This document shows positions 10,560 through 21,190 of a stretch of 64,000 nt of DNA, one piece after another. Each line of letters begins with the position of its first letter. Positions within the stretch are counted from its first letter, which is position 1. The notes under the pieces were generated by a model. That model was given only the letters and a program-made list of their open reading frames with translations. It made no database searches and was not told the origin of the DNA. The DNA lies in assembly GCF_950295315.1 (NCBI RefSeq), contig NC_080171.1, positions 29,270,682-29,334,681 of the forward strand, given 5' to 3'. The stretch is from Erinaceus europaeus. Its lineage: Eukaryota > Chordata > Mammalia > Eulipotyphla > Erinaceidae. Position numbers and translations under genes: made by a program.

Positions 10560-10665
10560 CTCATGCACTCACAGTGGCAGCACCAGTTAGTGTGCCTGAG
10601 ACCTCAGTTTCAACCCGTGGCGCCACCTTCTGCCAGACCTGAGCAGTGCTCTGCTCTCTTGCCCC
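10560..10665 (+). mobile_element. SINE-C, heavily diverged
   Basis: GTGCCTGAGACCTCAGTTTC and GACCTGAGCAGTGCTCTG retain the 3' half pattern. Confidence 0.5.
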
Positions 10666-10691
10666 TGTCTGTATCTCTCAATCATTATAAA

Positions 10692-10905
10692 TAGATTTGG
10701 GGCTGGGTGGTGGTGCACCTGGTTGAGTGCACATGTTCCAATGCTCAAGGACCCAGGTTTCAGTCCCCGGTTCCCATTTGCAGGTGGAAAGCTTTGCAAG
10801 TGGTGAAGCAGTGCTACAGGTGTCTTTCTCCCTATCACCCTCTTCCCTCTCAACTTCTGGCTAACTCTATCCAATAAGTAAAGATAATAAAATAAATTTT
10901 AAAAA
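10692..10905 (+). mobile_element. SINE-B
   Basis: GGTGGTGCACCTGGTTGAGT head, GGTTTCAGTCCCCGG box and CTATCCAATAAGTAAAG tail are all present. Confidence 0.9.
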
Positions 10906-11046
10906 GTGATATGGAGTAGTAAATGTCTAAAAGACACCTCATAGGCTATAACACCTGAACTGAGTCTAAAAGACAAGACTTAGGAAAGGGAATCGTCAAA
11001 ACCAAAGAGATTTGGAAATAGGCATAGAGTAAAGCATCTGTGGAGA

Positions 11047-11128
11047 GGATTAGGAGATAGCTCACCGGTAGAGTGCACACTTCACACACCAATCAGAACC
11101 CTAGGTGGCACCAAAAAAAAAAAAAAAA
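11047..11128 (+). mobile_element. SINE-F fragment
   Basis: GGAGATAGCTCACCGGTAGA head, a short body and an A17 tail. This is a compact tRNA-like SINE. Confidence 0.55.
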
Positions 11129-11290
11129 CATAAAAATAAAACAATACCTGGGGAGATTTCTCAACTTGTAGATCATCAGCTTTGCATGCTTGAGGCTCCT
11201 GGTTTACCCCCAGTGCTGCATGTACCACAGAAGTGCTGTAGCTTCTCTCTTTCCCTCTCTCTCGTCTCATGTGAAACTCTGCTCTCTCTC

Positions 11291-12035
11291 TTTTTTTTTT
11301 TTTTTATTTAAGTTAAGAGGAGAGGAATGACCTCTCCTGGGGATATATCCTAAGGAACCCAACACATCCATCCAAAAAGATCTGTGTACACATGTGTTCT
11401 TGGCAGCACAATTTGTAATAGCCAAAACCTGGAAGCAACCCAGGTGTCCAACAACAGATGAGTGGCTGAGCAAGTTGTGGTCTATATACACAATGGAATA
11501 CTACTCAGCTGTAAAAAATGGTGATTTCACCATTTTCAACCGATCTTGGATGGATCTTGAAAAAATCATGTTGAGTGAAATAAGTCAGAAACAGAAGGAT
11601 GAATATGGGATGATCTCACTCTCAGGCAGAAGTTGAAAAACAAGATCAGAAAAGAAAACACAAGTAGAACCTGAAATGGAATTGGCGTATCACACCCAAG
11701 TAAAAGACTCTGGGGTGGGTGGGTGGGTGGGGAGAATACAGGTCCATGAAGAATGATAAATGACATAGTGGGGGTTGTATTGTTAAATGGGAAACTGGGG
11801 AATGTTATGCATGTACAAACTATTGTATTTACTGTTGAATGTAAAACATTAATTCCTCAATAAAGAATTAAAAAGAGAGAGAGAGAGGAATGAGATAGAG
11901 GAGATAAGAATGATACCCACAGCACTACTTTACTGTTAGTGAAACATACCCCTTACAGGTGGGACTGAGGGCTTGAACTGGGGCCTTGGTAATGTGTGCA
12001 CTTAACTGGGTACACCATCACCCAGGCCCTAGCTC
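11291..12035 (-). mobile_element. SINE-B split by an L1-B insertion
   Basis: The T-rich tail (11291-11330) and the body (11884-12035, with GCACTACTTTACTGTTAGTG and CTTAACTGGGTACACCA) rejoin exactly when the intervening L1-B and one copy of its target duplication are removed. Confidence 0.8.
11321..11893 (+). mobile_element. 5'-truncated L1-B with 10 bp target duplication
   Basis: About 550 bp: the last ~100 codons of ORF2 (11394-11636 open, ending SLSGRS) and the L1-B 3'UTR, which includes (GGGT)n and ends CATTAATTCCTCAATAAAGA. The duplication AGAGGAATGA lies at 11321-11330 and 11884-11893. Confidence 0.92.
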
Positions 12036-12082
12036 CTCTCTCTTTCTATATAACAAATAAAATTAATCTTAAAGAATAAGAG

Positions 12083-12235
12083 AAAATGGTGGCACAGTGG
12101 TTATAGTGTTGGACTTAAAAGCACAAGGTCCTAAGTTCAGTTTCCAGCATTGCATGGTGCCAGAATGATGCTTTGGTATCTCCTCTATCTCTCTTATCTT
12201 CTCTCTCATGTTAGTAAATCTTTAAAAATAATAGT
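12083..12235 (+). mobile_element. SINE-D
   Basis: GGTGGCACAGTGGTTATAGT, GTCCTAAGTTCAGTTTCCAG and GGTGCCAGAATGATGC. Confidence 0.8.
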
Positions 12236-12239
12236 AAAT

Positions 12240-12512
12240 GGGAGTTGGGTGGTAGCGCAGCGGGTTAAGCGCAGGTGGCACAAAGCACAAGGACCTGCTT
12301 AAGGATCCCAGTTCGAGCCCCCAGCTCCCCACCTGCAGGGTGGTTGCTTCATAGGCGGTGAAGCAGGTCTGCAGGTGTCTGTCTTTCTCTCCCCCTCTCT
12401 GTCTTCTCCATCTCTCTCCATTTCTCTCTGTCATATCTAACAATGACAAAATCAATAACAACAATAAACAAGGGCAACAAAAGGAAAAATAAATATTAAA
12501 AATAATAATAGT
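12240..12512 (+). mobile_element. SINE-A
   Basis: Well-preserved head GGTAGCGCAGCGGGTTAAGC and box GTTCGAGCCCCCAGC; short-tail form. Confidence 0.92.
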
Positions 12513-12601
12513 CATAACTGAAAATAGAGGGCTAAACTTTAATGACTAATTTCGGTGACTATTGCCTCTTCACCACGTTCACAGGTTCTGAAAACAAGGA
12601 C

Positions 12602-12897
12602 TTTTTTTGTTCCCTCCAGGGTTACCGCTGGGGCTCGGTGTCTGCACTATGAATCCACTGCTCCTGGAGACCATTTTCCCCATTTTGTTGCCCTTGTTGT
12701 TCCACTTGTTATTGTTGTCATAGCTGTTGTTTTCGTTGGATAGGACAGAGAGAAATGGAGAGAGGAGGTGAAGACAGAGAGGAGGAGAGAAAGACACCTG
12801 CAGACCTACTTCACCGCTTGCAAAGCAACCTCTCTGTAGGTGGGGAGCTGGGGGCTCAAACCGGGATACTTACACCAGCCCTTGTGCTTTGCAAGGA
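12602..12897 (-). mobile_element. SINE-A long form, 5'-truncated
   Basis: Begins CTCCAGGGTTACCGCTGGGG and stops within the head at CCCTTGTGCTTTGCAAGG, so the tRNA-like A box is missing. Confidence 0.88.
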
Positions 12898-13017
12898 CTT
12901 ACTTTTTTTATGCCATTTTTGTTTTGCCGCAAGGACTTTATTTCTTTGCTATTCCATTAGCATCAGGCACATCATCTTAGGTAAAAATGAAAATGCTTCA
13001 ACACATAAACACGTTGT

Positions 13018-13292
13018 TATTGGGAGTCGGCTGGTAGCGCGGCAGGTTAAGCGCAGGTGGCACAAAGCCCAAGGACCAGCATAAGGATCCTGGTGCGAGC
13101 CCCCGGCTCCCCACCTGCAGGGAAGTGGCTTCAGGCAGTGAAGGAGGTCTGCAGGTGTCTATCTTTCTCTCCCCCTCTCTGTCTTCCCCTCCTCTCTCCA
13201 TTTCTCTCTGTCCTATCCAACAACAATGACATCAATAATAACTACAATAATAAAACAAGGACAACAAAATGGAATAAAATAAATATTAAAAA
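13018..13292 (+). mobile_element. SINE-A
   Basis: Full copy from GGGAGTCGGCTGGTAGCG to the AATAAATATTAAAAAA tail. Confidence 0.92.
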
Positions 13293-14249
13293 ACATGCTG
13301 TTATCCACTAACATTAATAGTCTTTGATAAAACCATAGCATCTCAGGGTTATGAAGAAAATTAGATTGATTTAGTTCCCCTTGACAGTTTCCACATAGAA
13401 GCACAGTTACTAATACATATATGCATCCATAGCCCTCTATGTCTTTTTAAATTGTCATTTTCTCTCTAGTATTTTCTAATCTCTCCTACATCTTTTTTTT
13501 TTTTTTTTTTTTTGGTCTTTCTCATCCTTTTTATGATCTACAATTTCTTTTTGGCTGGATGGTCTCCCCTACAGCCATTTCAGCAGTATCTTGTTCTGTC
13601 TATTGCTTCTCTACCTCCAGCCTCCACTGCAAATCCCAGGTATCCTATGCAGGGTCACTCCCTCTTGCCCTGTCCAACATGCAGGCTGGCAGTTGCTGCA
13701 GTGGGGCCCTGGGCAGGGACCCAGCTGATGAATGACCAGGGTTAGCAGGCCCTGAACAGGATGCTGACTGATGGCTCAGGCCATTATGGTTAATGTAGCC
13801 TCTGAAGATTCTGTAGGGCTAGAGGCCGTGCTGCTACAGTCTTCAGCCCTGTCCCTGGTCCCATGAGGATTTTCTCTCTTCCTTCCTTTCTTTCTTCAGG
13901 AGGGAAGGGGGTGGCGTAGAAAATTCCTCTGTAAGATCAGATGTCACTTAGAATTGTAGCACTTCCTAAGTTTTCATTCAACAGGAAATGCAAAAACAAA
14001 ACAAAACAAAAAAAACTTGTCTCTTTTATGCCCAATGAGATCCAGAAATACAAAAGCCTGTGGTGTTAAACTGCCCGGTGGTTCCTATGTGCATGCCTAG
14101 GCCTCTTAGCCTGCAAAGCTCTAACTGGTAAGGTCGGTCTGAGAAAACTGCATGATGAACAAACCACCTAGTGTAGGGCAGGTGCTAGATATGTAGTCCT
14201 TCTAGGTACTTCCAGGCTCTCAAAGGGAATTTGAGGAGATGGGGAGGGA
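13293..14249. other. Mostly unique DNA with a poly-T tract
   Basis: A T22 run lies at about 13492-13514. The following 400 bp are GC-richer but have no exon with paired splice sites and no known repeat. Confidence 0.45.
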
Positions 14250-14360
14250 TGGGGAGACAGTATAATGACTATGCAAAAGACTTTTATGCCTGAGGCCCCA
14301 AAGTTCCAAATTCAATCCCCTATGCCACCATAAACCTGAGCTGAGTCATGCTCAATGTCT
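14250..14360 (+). mobile_element. SINE-C
   Basis: GGGGAGACAGTATAATGACT and CTATGCCACCATAAACCTGA; a (CT)n tract at 14385-14413 follows. Confidence 0.75.
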
Positions 14361-14415
14361 CTTGCACTCGCTTGCGCCATCTCCCTCCCTCTCTCCCTCT
14401 CTCTCTCTCTCTCTT

Positions 14416-14688
14416 TTACCTCCAGGGTTATTGCTGGGATTTGGTGTTGGCACTACGAATCCACTGCTCCTCATGATCATTTTTCCTCATTTTTTTTTTC
14501 CATTTTATTGGATAGGACAAAGAAACAGAGAGGAGGGGAAAATAGGGAGAGAGAAAGACACCTGCAGACCTGCTTTGTCTGTTGTGAAGCATCCCTCCTG
14601 ACGTAGGGAGCCGGAGGCTTGAACCCTGATCCTTGTGCTTAGTACTATGTACTGTTAACCTAGTGCACCACTACCTCCCCCAACTAAA
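14416..14688 (-). mobile_element. SINE-A long form
   Basis: ACCTCCAGGGTTATTGCTGG at one end and TGTTAACCTAGTGCACCAC at the other. Confidence 0.85.
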
Positions 14689-14700
14689 ATGAAATAAATA

Positions 14701-14895
14701 GGGGCCAGGTGCTGATACACCTGGTTGAGTGCACACATTACAGTGCACAAGGACCTGGGTTCAAGCCCCTGGTCCCCAACAGCAGAAAAGAAGTGTCATA
14801 AATGGTGAAGCAGTGTTGCGGGTGTCTCTATCTTCCCTTTTTCATCTCAATTTCTCTGTCTCTATCCAAAATAAATAAAATATTTTAGTGAAATA
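14701..14895 (+). mobile_element. SINE-B
   Basis: GGGGCCAGGTGCTGATACAC head and TTACAGTGCACAAGGACC. Its tail was the target of the next SINE-B. Confidence 0.88.
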
Positions 14896-15115
14896 AGTGG
14901 GGGGGGCAGGCAGTGGTGCACCGGGTTGAGTATTCACGTTACAGTGTGCAAGGACCCAGGTTCAAGTCCTTGATCCTCACCTGCAGAGGGAAAGCTCCGC
15001 AAGTGGTAAAACAGGGTTGTAGGTGTCTCTCGGGTCTCTCTCCCTTTCTTACTCATCCTCTCATTTTCTCTCTGTCTCTATCCAATACTAAATAAATAAA
15101 TATTTAGTGAAATAA
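14896..15115 (+). mobile_element. SINE-B inserted in the tail of its neighbour
   Basis: GGCAGGCAGTGGTGCACCGG head; flanked by near-identical TATTTTAGTGAAATAA (14880-14895) and TATTTAGTGAAATAA (15100-15115). Confidence 0.88.
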
Positions 15116-15127
15116 ATAAAAAAATGA

Positions 15128-15342
15128 AGAGGTGCTGCCTGAGAAACAGCGTAATGGTGATGCAAAATGACCTTCATGCCTGAAGCCCCACAGGTCCCAG
15201 GTTCAATCACCAGCACCAAAAAAAAAAAAAAAATTAATAAAATCATTAAATCAGCAGCACCACCATAAGCCAGAGCTGAGCAGTGGTCTGGTATTTCTGT
15301 ATCTTTCTCCTTGTGTCTCTTTCATTAAAATCAATAAAATAG
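15128..15342 (+). mobile_element. SINE-C with internal A-tract
   Basis: GAGAAACAGCGTAATGGTGA and the GTTCAATCACCAGCACC box are separated from CCAGAGCTGAGCAGTGGTC by A17 and a short AT-rich block, perhaps a slippage expansion. Confidence 0.7.
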
Positions 15343-15470
15343 GGGCCAGGCAATGGCTCACTTGGTGAAGCACACGCGTTATAGTGCACAAGGAACCAGG
15401 TTCAAACCTTTTGTCCCCACCAGCAGGGGGAGGGTAGCTTCAAGAGTGAGGAAGCAGGGCTGCAGCTGTT
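15343..15470 (+). mobile_element. SINE-B, 3'-truncated
   Basis: GGGGCCAGGCAATGGCTCAC to GGAAGCAGGGCTGCAGCTG, then cut by an opposing SINE-A. Confidence 0.8.
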
Positions 15471-15765
15471 TCATTTATTTCGCCACCGGGGTTATTGCTG
15501 GGGCTTAGTGAATCCACTGCTCCCAGTGGCCACTTTTTGCCCCTAATTGTTATTAGATAGGACAGTGAGAAATTGAAAGAGGAGGGTAAAATAGAGAGGG
15601 GGAAAGAAAGATACCTGCAGACCGGCTTCACCATTCATGAAGCTTCCCCTCCCCCCCCTCCCCTCCCCCTCCCTCCCCCCATAGGTGAGGAGTAGCAGCT
15701 CGAACTCGGGTCCTTGTGCTTGGTAACGTGCACTTAACCAGGTGTGCCACTGCCTGGCCCCTAAC
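15471..15765 (-). mobile_element. SINE-A long form
   Basis: CGCCACCGGGGTTATTGCTG, a C-rich slippage block at 15646-15680, and CACTTAACCAGGTGTGCCAC. Confidence 0.85.
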
Positions 15766-15774
15766 TCATGATTT

Positions 15775-15948
15775 TATTTAAATCAAGAAAAAAATTTAGT
15801 ATGATAGAGACAAAGACACTCAGGGAGAAAGACACCGGCACCACTGCTCCACCACTTGGGAAGCTTCCCCTCTGCAGGTGAGCACCTGAACCCTGGTCCT
15901 TGTGCATGGTGACAAATGTGCTCTACTGGGTGTGCCACTGCCCAGACT
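15775..15948 (-). mobile_element. SINE-B
   Basis: ACTGCTCCACCACTTGGGAA and CTCTACTGGGTGTGCCACTG. Confidence 0.75.
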
Positions 15949-15978
15949 TCATTCATGACTTTTTGAAAATATATATTT

Positions 15979-16304
15979 TGGGGGTCTGGGAGGTAGCACA
16001 GCGGGATAAGTGTACATGGCGCAAAGCGCAAGGACCTGCATAAGGATCCCAGTTCAAGCCCCCAGTTCCCCACCTGCAGGGGGGGTCACTTCACAGACAG
16101 TGAAGCAGGTCTGCAGGTGTCTTTCTCTCCCCCTCTCTGTCTTCCCCTCCTCTCTCCATTTCTCTCTGTCCTATCCAATAACAACAACAATGATAACCAA
16201 GGGCAAGAAAAGGGGGGAAAAAGCCTCCGGGAGCAGTGGACTTGTAGTGCAGGCACCAAGCCCCAGCGATAACCCTGGAGGAAAACAAACAAACAAACAA
16301 ACAA

Positions 16305-16305
<1 letters not shown>
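15979..16305 (+). mobile_element. SINE-A, long form
   Basis: GGTAGCACAGCGGGATAAGT to GATAACCCTGGAGG, followed by a (CAAA)n run. Confidence 0.92.

Positions 16306-16306
<1 letters not shown>

Positions 16307-16379
<73 letters not shown>
16307..16379. repeat. (TA)n microsatellite, about 36 units
   Basis: An uninterrupted TA tract. The YIYIYI open frames across it are artefacts of the repeat. Confidence 0.98.
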
Positions 16380-16382
<3 letters not shown>

Positions 16383-16636
16383 ATGAGAGAGAAGGAGAAA
16401 GAGAACCAGATGGGAACCAAAGGGAGAGAACCATCACTTAGCATACGCAATGTCAAGGATAGAACTCAGGACCTTGTGCTTTGGTTTTTTTTGTTTTTTG
16501 GTGAGACAGAGAGAAATAGTGAAAGAGAGCACAGCACCAAAGCCTCCTTCAGTGTTGTAGGTACCAGGATCAAACTCGGGTCGGGCACATGGCAAAGAAG
16601 TACACTGTCCAAATGAGCTATTTTGTGGGCCTGGGA
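16380..16636 (-). mobile_element. Two decayed SINE copies (D-like, then E-like)
   Basis: 16380-16485 has GATAGAACTCAGGACCTTGT. 16486-16636 has GAGACAGAGAGAAATAGTG and CAGCACCAAAGCCTCCTTCA, the reverse of the SINE-E 3' half. Confidence 0.6.
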
Positions 16637-16739
16637 TTCCATGCTCTGAAGACTAAATCTATAGCTACTGTGCCACCTCCTGGGGGTAGTTTTGGTACCT
16701 TATTATCTTTCCCTCTCTCCTGCTGTCTTTCTGTGCCTC

Positions 16740-16962
16740 TTTTTTTTTGAAAATTTTTTTTATTATTATATTTACTTATTGGATAGAGACAGTGAGAATT
16801 TGAGAGGGTAGGGGAGATAGGGAGAGAAACAGAGAGACACTTGCAGCACTGCTTCAACACTTGCAAAGCTTTCCCCCTGCAGGTGGGGACTGGGGTCTCA
16901 AGCCTGGGTCCTTGGTTACTGTAACCTGTGTGCTCAACCACATGCGCCACCGCACCAGCTCC
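16740..16962 (-). mobile_element. SINE-B
   Basis: TTACTTATTGGATAGAGACA, CTTGCAAAGCTTTCCCCCTG and TGTGCTCAACCACATGCGCC. Confidence 0.88.
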
Positions 16963-17191
16963 CCCTTTTATTTTATTTTTTTTATTATCTTTATTTATTG
17001 GATATAGATAGCCATAAACTGAGAGGGTAGGAGAGAGAGAGAGAGAGAGAGAGAGAGGGGAGAGAGAGACTTGCAGAACTGCTTCAGTACTCAAAAAGTT
17101 TTCCCCCTGTAGGTACGGACCAGGGGCTCAAACCCAGGTCTTTGTGCATCGTAACATGCTCAGTCGTCCAGCTGTGCCACCACCTGGCCCT
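16963..17191 (-). mobile_element. SINE-B
   Basis: A second, adjacent SINE-B in the same orientation, with a (GA)n expansion at about 17031-17060. Confidence 0.85.
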
Positions 17192-17338
17192 CTGTATTTA
17201 TTTATTTGTTTGTTTGTTTATTTTACCAGAGCACTGCTCCGCTCTGCTTTATAGTGGTGCAGGGGATTGTACCTGGGACTTTGGAGCCTCAGGCATGAGA
17301 GTCTGTTTACATAACCATTATGCTATCTACCCCTGCCC
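17192..17338 (-). mobile_element. SINE-C
   Basis: (TTTG)n tract, CCAGAGCACTGCTCCGCTCT and ATAACCATTATGCTATCTAC. Confidence 0.88.
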
Positions 17339-18219
17339 CTGTATTTATTTTTAGAAGTCCACCTAGAGCAGTGAAAACTTGGTGACAAATAAGTAAATAA
17401 AATGCCTTTCCATTCTTCACACTTCACCCTTACCCAGAAAGATCATCTGCTGGCCCCCACTGGCATCTCAGCTGCTTTTATGCTCTTGGGGTTGCACACA
17501 TGTCACAATGGATGGTTGTTCATGTGCTGAGCACTTAGGAAGCATTCACATGTGGCAGAGAATGAGTGAGACCCAGCCCCTGCTGCCTGCCCTGGGTCCG
17601 CAGACATACAGAGACGAACCGTTTACAGAAAATTGTAAAACAAGTGGTAAGTACAGCAACAGATAAATCACTGGGTCTGTTGAGTGAAATAGGAAAATTA
17701 ACTGGATGTGTCAAGGAGGAGGAGGGGGGAGAGAAACACACAGAGAGATACAGAGAGGGACAGGAATGGGGTGAGAAAGAGGAAGAGAAAGAAATAGAGA
17801 TTGTGCAAGCCAGAGCTGAAAGTTGAGATGGTGGCTGGGTGCCCTTCTATAGAGAGGTATGGGAGACTTTATCTCCTTCCAGAAGGTCACAAACTGGTCA
17901 TGACTGAGCTGTATGTGCATCTATCTCCCTTTTCCATTGAGGACGTCTTCACAGACAGCCCTGCCCTCTGCCTGGATTCCTGTTCCCACAGAAATCACCC
18001 AGGAAGTCTGCCTCCCAACCCTGCTTTGGGATGTTGAGCTGAACAGGAGCTTCCTTCCTTGGGTTTCCATCTTTGGAAGCCTGGCTCCTCTCCACTGGGA
18101 TTTTGTCCCACAGGTCAAGGGTTGTCACTTGGCTGAGTAAGCCAGAAGCAAACACAGGTTTACGCTATAGATCGCCCAGTTTGGTCTCATAAATAAATAA
18201 ATAATCTTTTAAAATAATA
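17339..18219. other. Unique DNA, no recognisable gene
   Basis: It includes an (AGAG)-rich stretch at 17720-17810. Open frames on both strands at 17900-18150 are short, overlap one another and lack splice signals, so I do not call them. Confidence 0.45.
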
Positions 18220-18760
18220 AATGTGGGGCCAGGTGGTGGTGTACCTGGTTGAACATGCATGATACAATGTGAAGCAGGTCTGTAAGTGTCTATCTTTCCC
18301 TCTCTATCTCCCCTCCTCTCTGTTTCGCTCAGTCCTATATAATAAAATGGGGGGGGGGTCAGGCGGTAGTGCAGCAGGTTAAGCGCACGTGGTGCGAAGC
18401 GCAAGGACCGGCATAAGGATCCTGGTTCGAGCCCCCGACTCCCTACCTGAAGGGGGGGGTTGCTTCACAAGTGTTGAAGGAAGTCTGCAGGTGTCTATCT
18501 TTCTCTCCCATCTCTGTCTCCCCTCTCAATTTCTCTCTGTCCTATTCAACAACAACATCAGTGGCAACAATAACAACAAGGGTAACAAAATGGTAAAAAT
18601 GGCCTCCAGGAGCAGTAGACTTGTAGTTTCGGCACTGAGCCCCAGCAATAACCGTGGAGGTAAAAAATAAAATAAAATGGGCTGGGGAATGGTCGCAGGA
18701 AGACTGGATTTGTGGTGCCAGCACCGAGCCCCAGAGACAACCCTGGAGGAAAAAAAAAAA
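18220..18760 (+). mobile_element. Older SINE-A/B split by a younger SINE-A
   Basis: Its first part is 18220-18350 (GGTGGTGTACCTGGTTGAAC, internally deleted). Its long-form tail is 18682-18760 (CAGCACCGAGCCCCAGAGAC). The pieces join across the insertion described next. Confidence 0.7.
18339..18681 (+). mobile_element. Young SINE-A with target duplication
   Basis: Full-length copy (GGTAGTGCAGCAGGTTAAGC to TAACCGTGGAGG) flanked by AATAAAATGGG on each side. Confidence 0.85.
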
Positions 18761-18764
18761 CAAG

Positions 18765-18958
18765 GGGAGGGGACACTGGGTGGTGGTTCACTGGGTTAAG
18801 TGCACACATCACTTGCTCAAGGTCCCAGGTCTGAGCCAACTCCCCGTCACCTACAGGGGGACACCTCATAAGCGGTGAAGCAGGTCTAGAAGTATCTCTC
18901 CCTTTCTGTCTTTCCCACCCATCTCAATTTCTCTCTGTCCTATTAAATAAAAATAGAA
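18765..18958 (+). mobile_element. SINE-A/B
   Basis: GGTGGTTCACTGGGTTAAGT and AAGCGGTGAAGCAGGTCTAG, with mixed family diagnostics. Confidence 0.7.
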
Positions 18959-19197
18959 AGGACGAACCAGAGCAGCATGGTGGCACATGCAATGCTTGGG
19001 ATTAACTCAGGACTTCAGGCTTGAGAGACCAGAGCCCTAGACACAGCACCATATCCAGGGCCAGCCCAAAGGAACTTTTTATTTTGGGGGAGGGGGAATG
19101 AATGGCTTATAATAAATACAATCATTGGAACATTGAAGGAAGCTTCAGTGCTGTGTGTCCGCACTCTTTTTCTGATTCTAAAAAAAAAAAAATGCAG
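18959..19197. mobile_element. Decayed SINE and L1 fragments
   Basis: 18965-19065 resembles a reversed SINE-D (TTGAGAGACCAGAGCCCTAG). 19075-19125 resembles an L1 3' end (GAATGGCTTATAATAAATAC). 19135-19190 resembles a SINE-E tail (GAAGCTTCAGTGCTGTGTGT). Each is too short for a firm call. Confidence 0.4.
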
Positions 19198-19263
19198 GAC
19201 TGGGAAGGCAATATAATGGTTATACAAAAAAATTGTCATGCCTGAGACTCAGAGCTATCTATC

Positions 19264-19325
<62 letters not shown>

Positions 19326-19332
19326 ATCTCTA
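19198..19332 (+). repeat. SINE-C head running into (TATC)n microsatellite
   Basis: AGGCAATATAATGGTTATAC begins a SINE-C. From about 19257 to 19328 the sequence is an (ATCT)n tetranucleotide array of about 18 units. Confidence 0.9.
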
Positions 19333-19814
19333 TCTCTCGCTAAAATAATAAAAAAAAATTGGAATAGCACAGAAAATTGAACAGGTGAGCAAAAAGGCAT
19401 AGGTAGTCCAAAGAACCCTTACTGCTGCAAATAAAGCAAATTACCATGCTGTGTTTCCCTCTTGTGGACACAGAGCAGAATGCACCTGAGTAGAGACGGC
19501 TTCAAATCCAAAGGCATTTTCAGGTTGTATTCAAACGACCAGTCACTTTGCTGTCTAGAAACAGAGCCTCCAGTGAGGTAGCTCAGTAGTGGGCATGAGG
19601 TGTTGGGTGTGTGAGCTCCTGAATCAGTCCCTACCCCTAAGCCTGAATGCTACTGTAGGCTTTTTAGATCCTTTGCTAAGTACAGACATACCTTTATCAA
19701 GGAAGGAATACGGAGTATAGGAATACATATATTACCCAAAAATATATGAATTGTCAGAAAAGTCGTGACACATCATGATTTTCCCAACAAATAAATATTT
19801 TTCATCAGTTATTA
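19333..19814. other. No recognisable feature
   Basis: AT-rich unique DNA. A weak SINE-F-like stretch (GAGGTAGCTCAGTAGTGGGC) lies near 19575-19660. Confidence 0.4.
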
Positions 19815-20108
19815 TATATATACATTTAATTTTTTATTAGTGATTTAATAATAATTGACAAGATTGTGGGATAAGCGGGATACAATTCCATACAATTCCC
19901 ACTACCAGAGTTCCATATCCCCCCTTCTCCCCTCCCTTTTCTTCCCCTCCCCTCCCCTCCATTGGAAGTTTCCCTATTCCTTATCCATCTGGGAGTATGG
20001 ACCAAAATTCTTTATGGGGAGCAGAAGGTAGGTCTGGCTTCTGTAAATACTTCTCCACTGGACATGGGTGTTGGCAGTTCGATCCAGACCCCCAGTCTCT
20101 TTCTTTCT
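19815..20108 (-). mobile_element. Old L1-A-type 3'UTR, first part
   Basis: CATACAATTCCCACTACCAG and CTTATCCATCTGGGAGTATG match the L1-A 3'UTR in reverse with substantial divergence. The element resumes at 21191 after SINE insertions. Confidence 0.75.
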
Positions 20109-20443
20109 TTTCTTTTTTTTGTCTCCAGGGTTATTGCTGAGGCTTGCACTGTGAATTCACTGCCCCTGGAGGCCTTTTTTTTTTTTTTTTCTATTTTGAT
20201 GTTGTTATCATTATTGTATTGTTATTGCTGTTAGATAGGACAGAGAGAAATCGAGAGAAAAGGGAAGACAGAGAGGGGGAAAGATAGACACCTGTAGACC
20301 TGCTTCACCTCTTATGAGGCGACCCCCTTGCAGGTGGGCAGCCGGGGGCTGGAGCTGGGATCCTTAGACCGGTCTTTGGGCTTCGTGCCATCTGCGCTTA
20401 ACCTGCGGCACTAGTTACTTCCCCCCACCCCACCAGCCCAGTC
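20109..20443 (-). mobile_element. SINE-A long form
   Basis: TCTCCAGGGTTATTGCTGAG to CTTAACCTGCGGCACTAG. Confidence 0.85.
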
Positions 20444-20461
20444 TGTTTCTATTTTTCCAGA

Positions 20462-21190
20462 CTCTTTTTTTTGTTTGTTTTATTTTCCCTTTTGTTGCCC
20501 TTGTTTTTTAATTGTTATTGTAGTTCTTATTGTTGTCATTGATGTTGTCATTGTTAGGACAGAGAGAAATGGAGAGAGGAGGGGAAGACAGAGGGGGAGA
20601 AAAAGATAGACACCTGTGTTGGTATGCATGAGACCCCTTCTGTTTCATTTGGTTTAAATCCCCCCTGCTTAACACTATTCTATTTACATAACCACTTCAT
20701 TCTATTTACATAACCACTGTTAACAAGTTCCACCCTCCCTCCAGGGCATTTGTGGTTCAGTGATAGGATTCTCGCCTAATCTGCCCCCTCCTTGTCACAC
20801 TCTGATTTTCGCCAGTCACTTTTCTCTCCACCCTCTCTATGTCACATCCTGTTTCCACCCTACTTGGCAAGTATATATAAAGACAGCATTGTGAGTTTTA
20901 CAGTACTGTACTTTGAGTTTAACTTAGCTCGTCTTAGATTGTGCTGCGTCCTGCATGAATAAAGAGATACTGCCTACAGCTCAACCATGAGTCCCTGGTC
21001 GTCTGTTACCCGCCCGTGAAGCCAGCCCAGCGAAAACAACATAACCCGTCGAAAACAACACACCTGCAGACCTGCTTCACCACCTGTGAAGTGACTCCCC
21101 TTCAGGTGGGGACTCGAACCGGGGTCCTTACTCTGGTCCTTGTGCTTTGTGCCAAGTGTGCTTAACCTGATGCACTACCACCTGACTCCC
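20462..21190 (-). mobile_element. SINE-A split by a solo LTR
   Basis: 20462-20616 carries the tail half (TTTTGTTGCCCTTG, GAAATGGAGAGAGGAGGG). 21061-21190 carries the head half (CTGCAGACCTGCTTCACC). The two halves rejoin exactly at the CACCTG duplicated by the LTR. Confidence 0.93.
20611..21066 (+). mobile_element. Solo LTR, betaretrovirus-like, 444 bp, with 6 bp target duplication
   Basis: The LTR spans 20617-21060, beginning TGTTGGTATG and ending AAACAACA, with CACCTG duplicated at 20611-20616 and 21061-21066. A 6 bp duplication is typical of class II (ERVK-like) elements. It has a TATA box (TATATAAA, 20874-20881) and a polyadenylation signal (AATAAA, 20958-20963), giving the U3-R-U5 order of the plus strand. 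The U5 end resembles that of the ERV LTR at 42144. No internal retroviral sequence is present, so it arose by recombination between two LTRs. Confidence 0.92.

Larger units (their letters stand above)
11150..12070 (+). mobile_element. SINE-F split by nested insertions
   Basis: The head and body (11150-11290: TCAACTTGTAGATCATCAGC, CTCCTGGTTTACCCCCAGTG) and the tail (12036-12070: CTATATAACAAATAAAATTA) are separated by a SINE-B, which itself holds an L1-B. The three layers give an insertion order. Confidence 0.6.

Noticed and set aside
12240..12300. Possible tRNA genes
   Set aside because: The A and B box-like sequences recur dozens of times as SINE heads and do not fold into a full cloverleaf with an acceptor stem; no stand-alone tRNA gene was found.
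16307..16456. Open frames with long YIYIYI runs
   Set aside because: They are translations of the (TA)n microsatellite.
17535..18155. Cluster of 65-86 codon frames
   Set aside because: They overlap on both strands in unique DNA without start context, splice sites or similarity I recognise.
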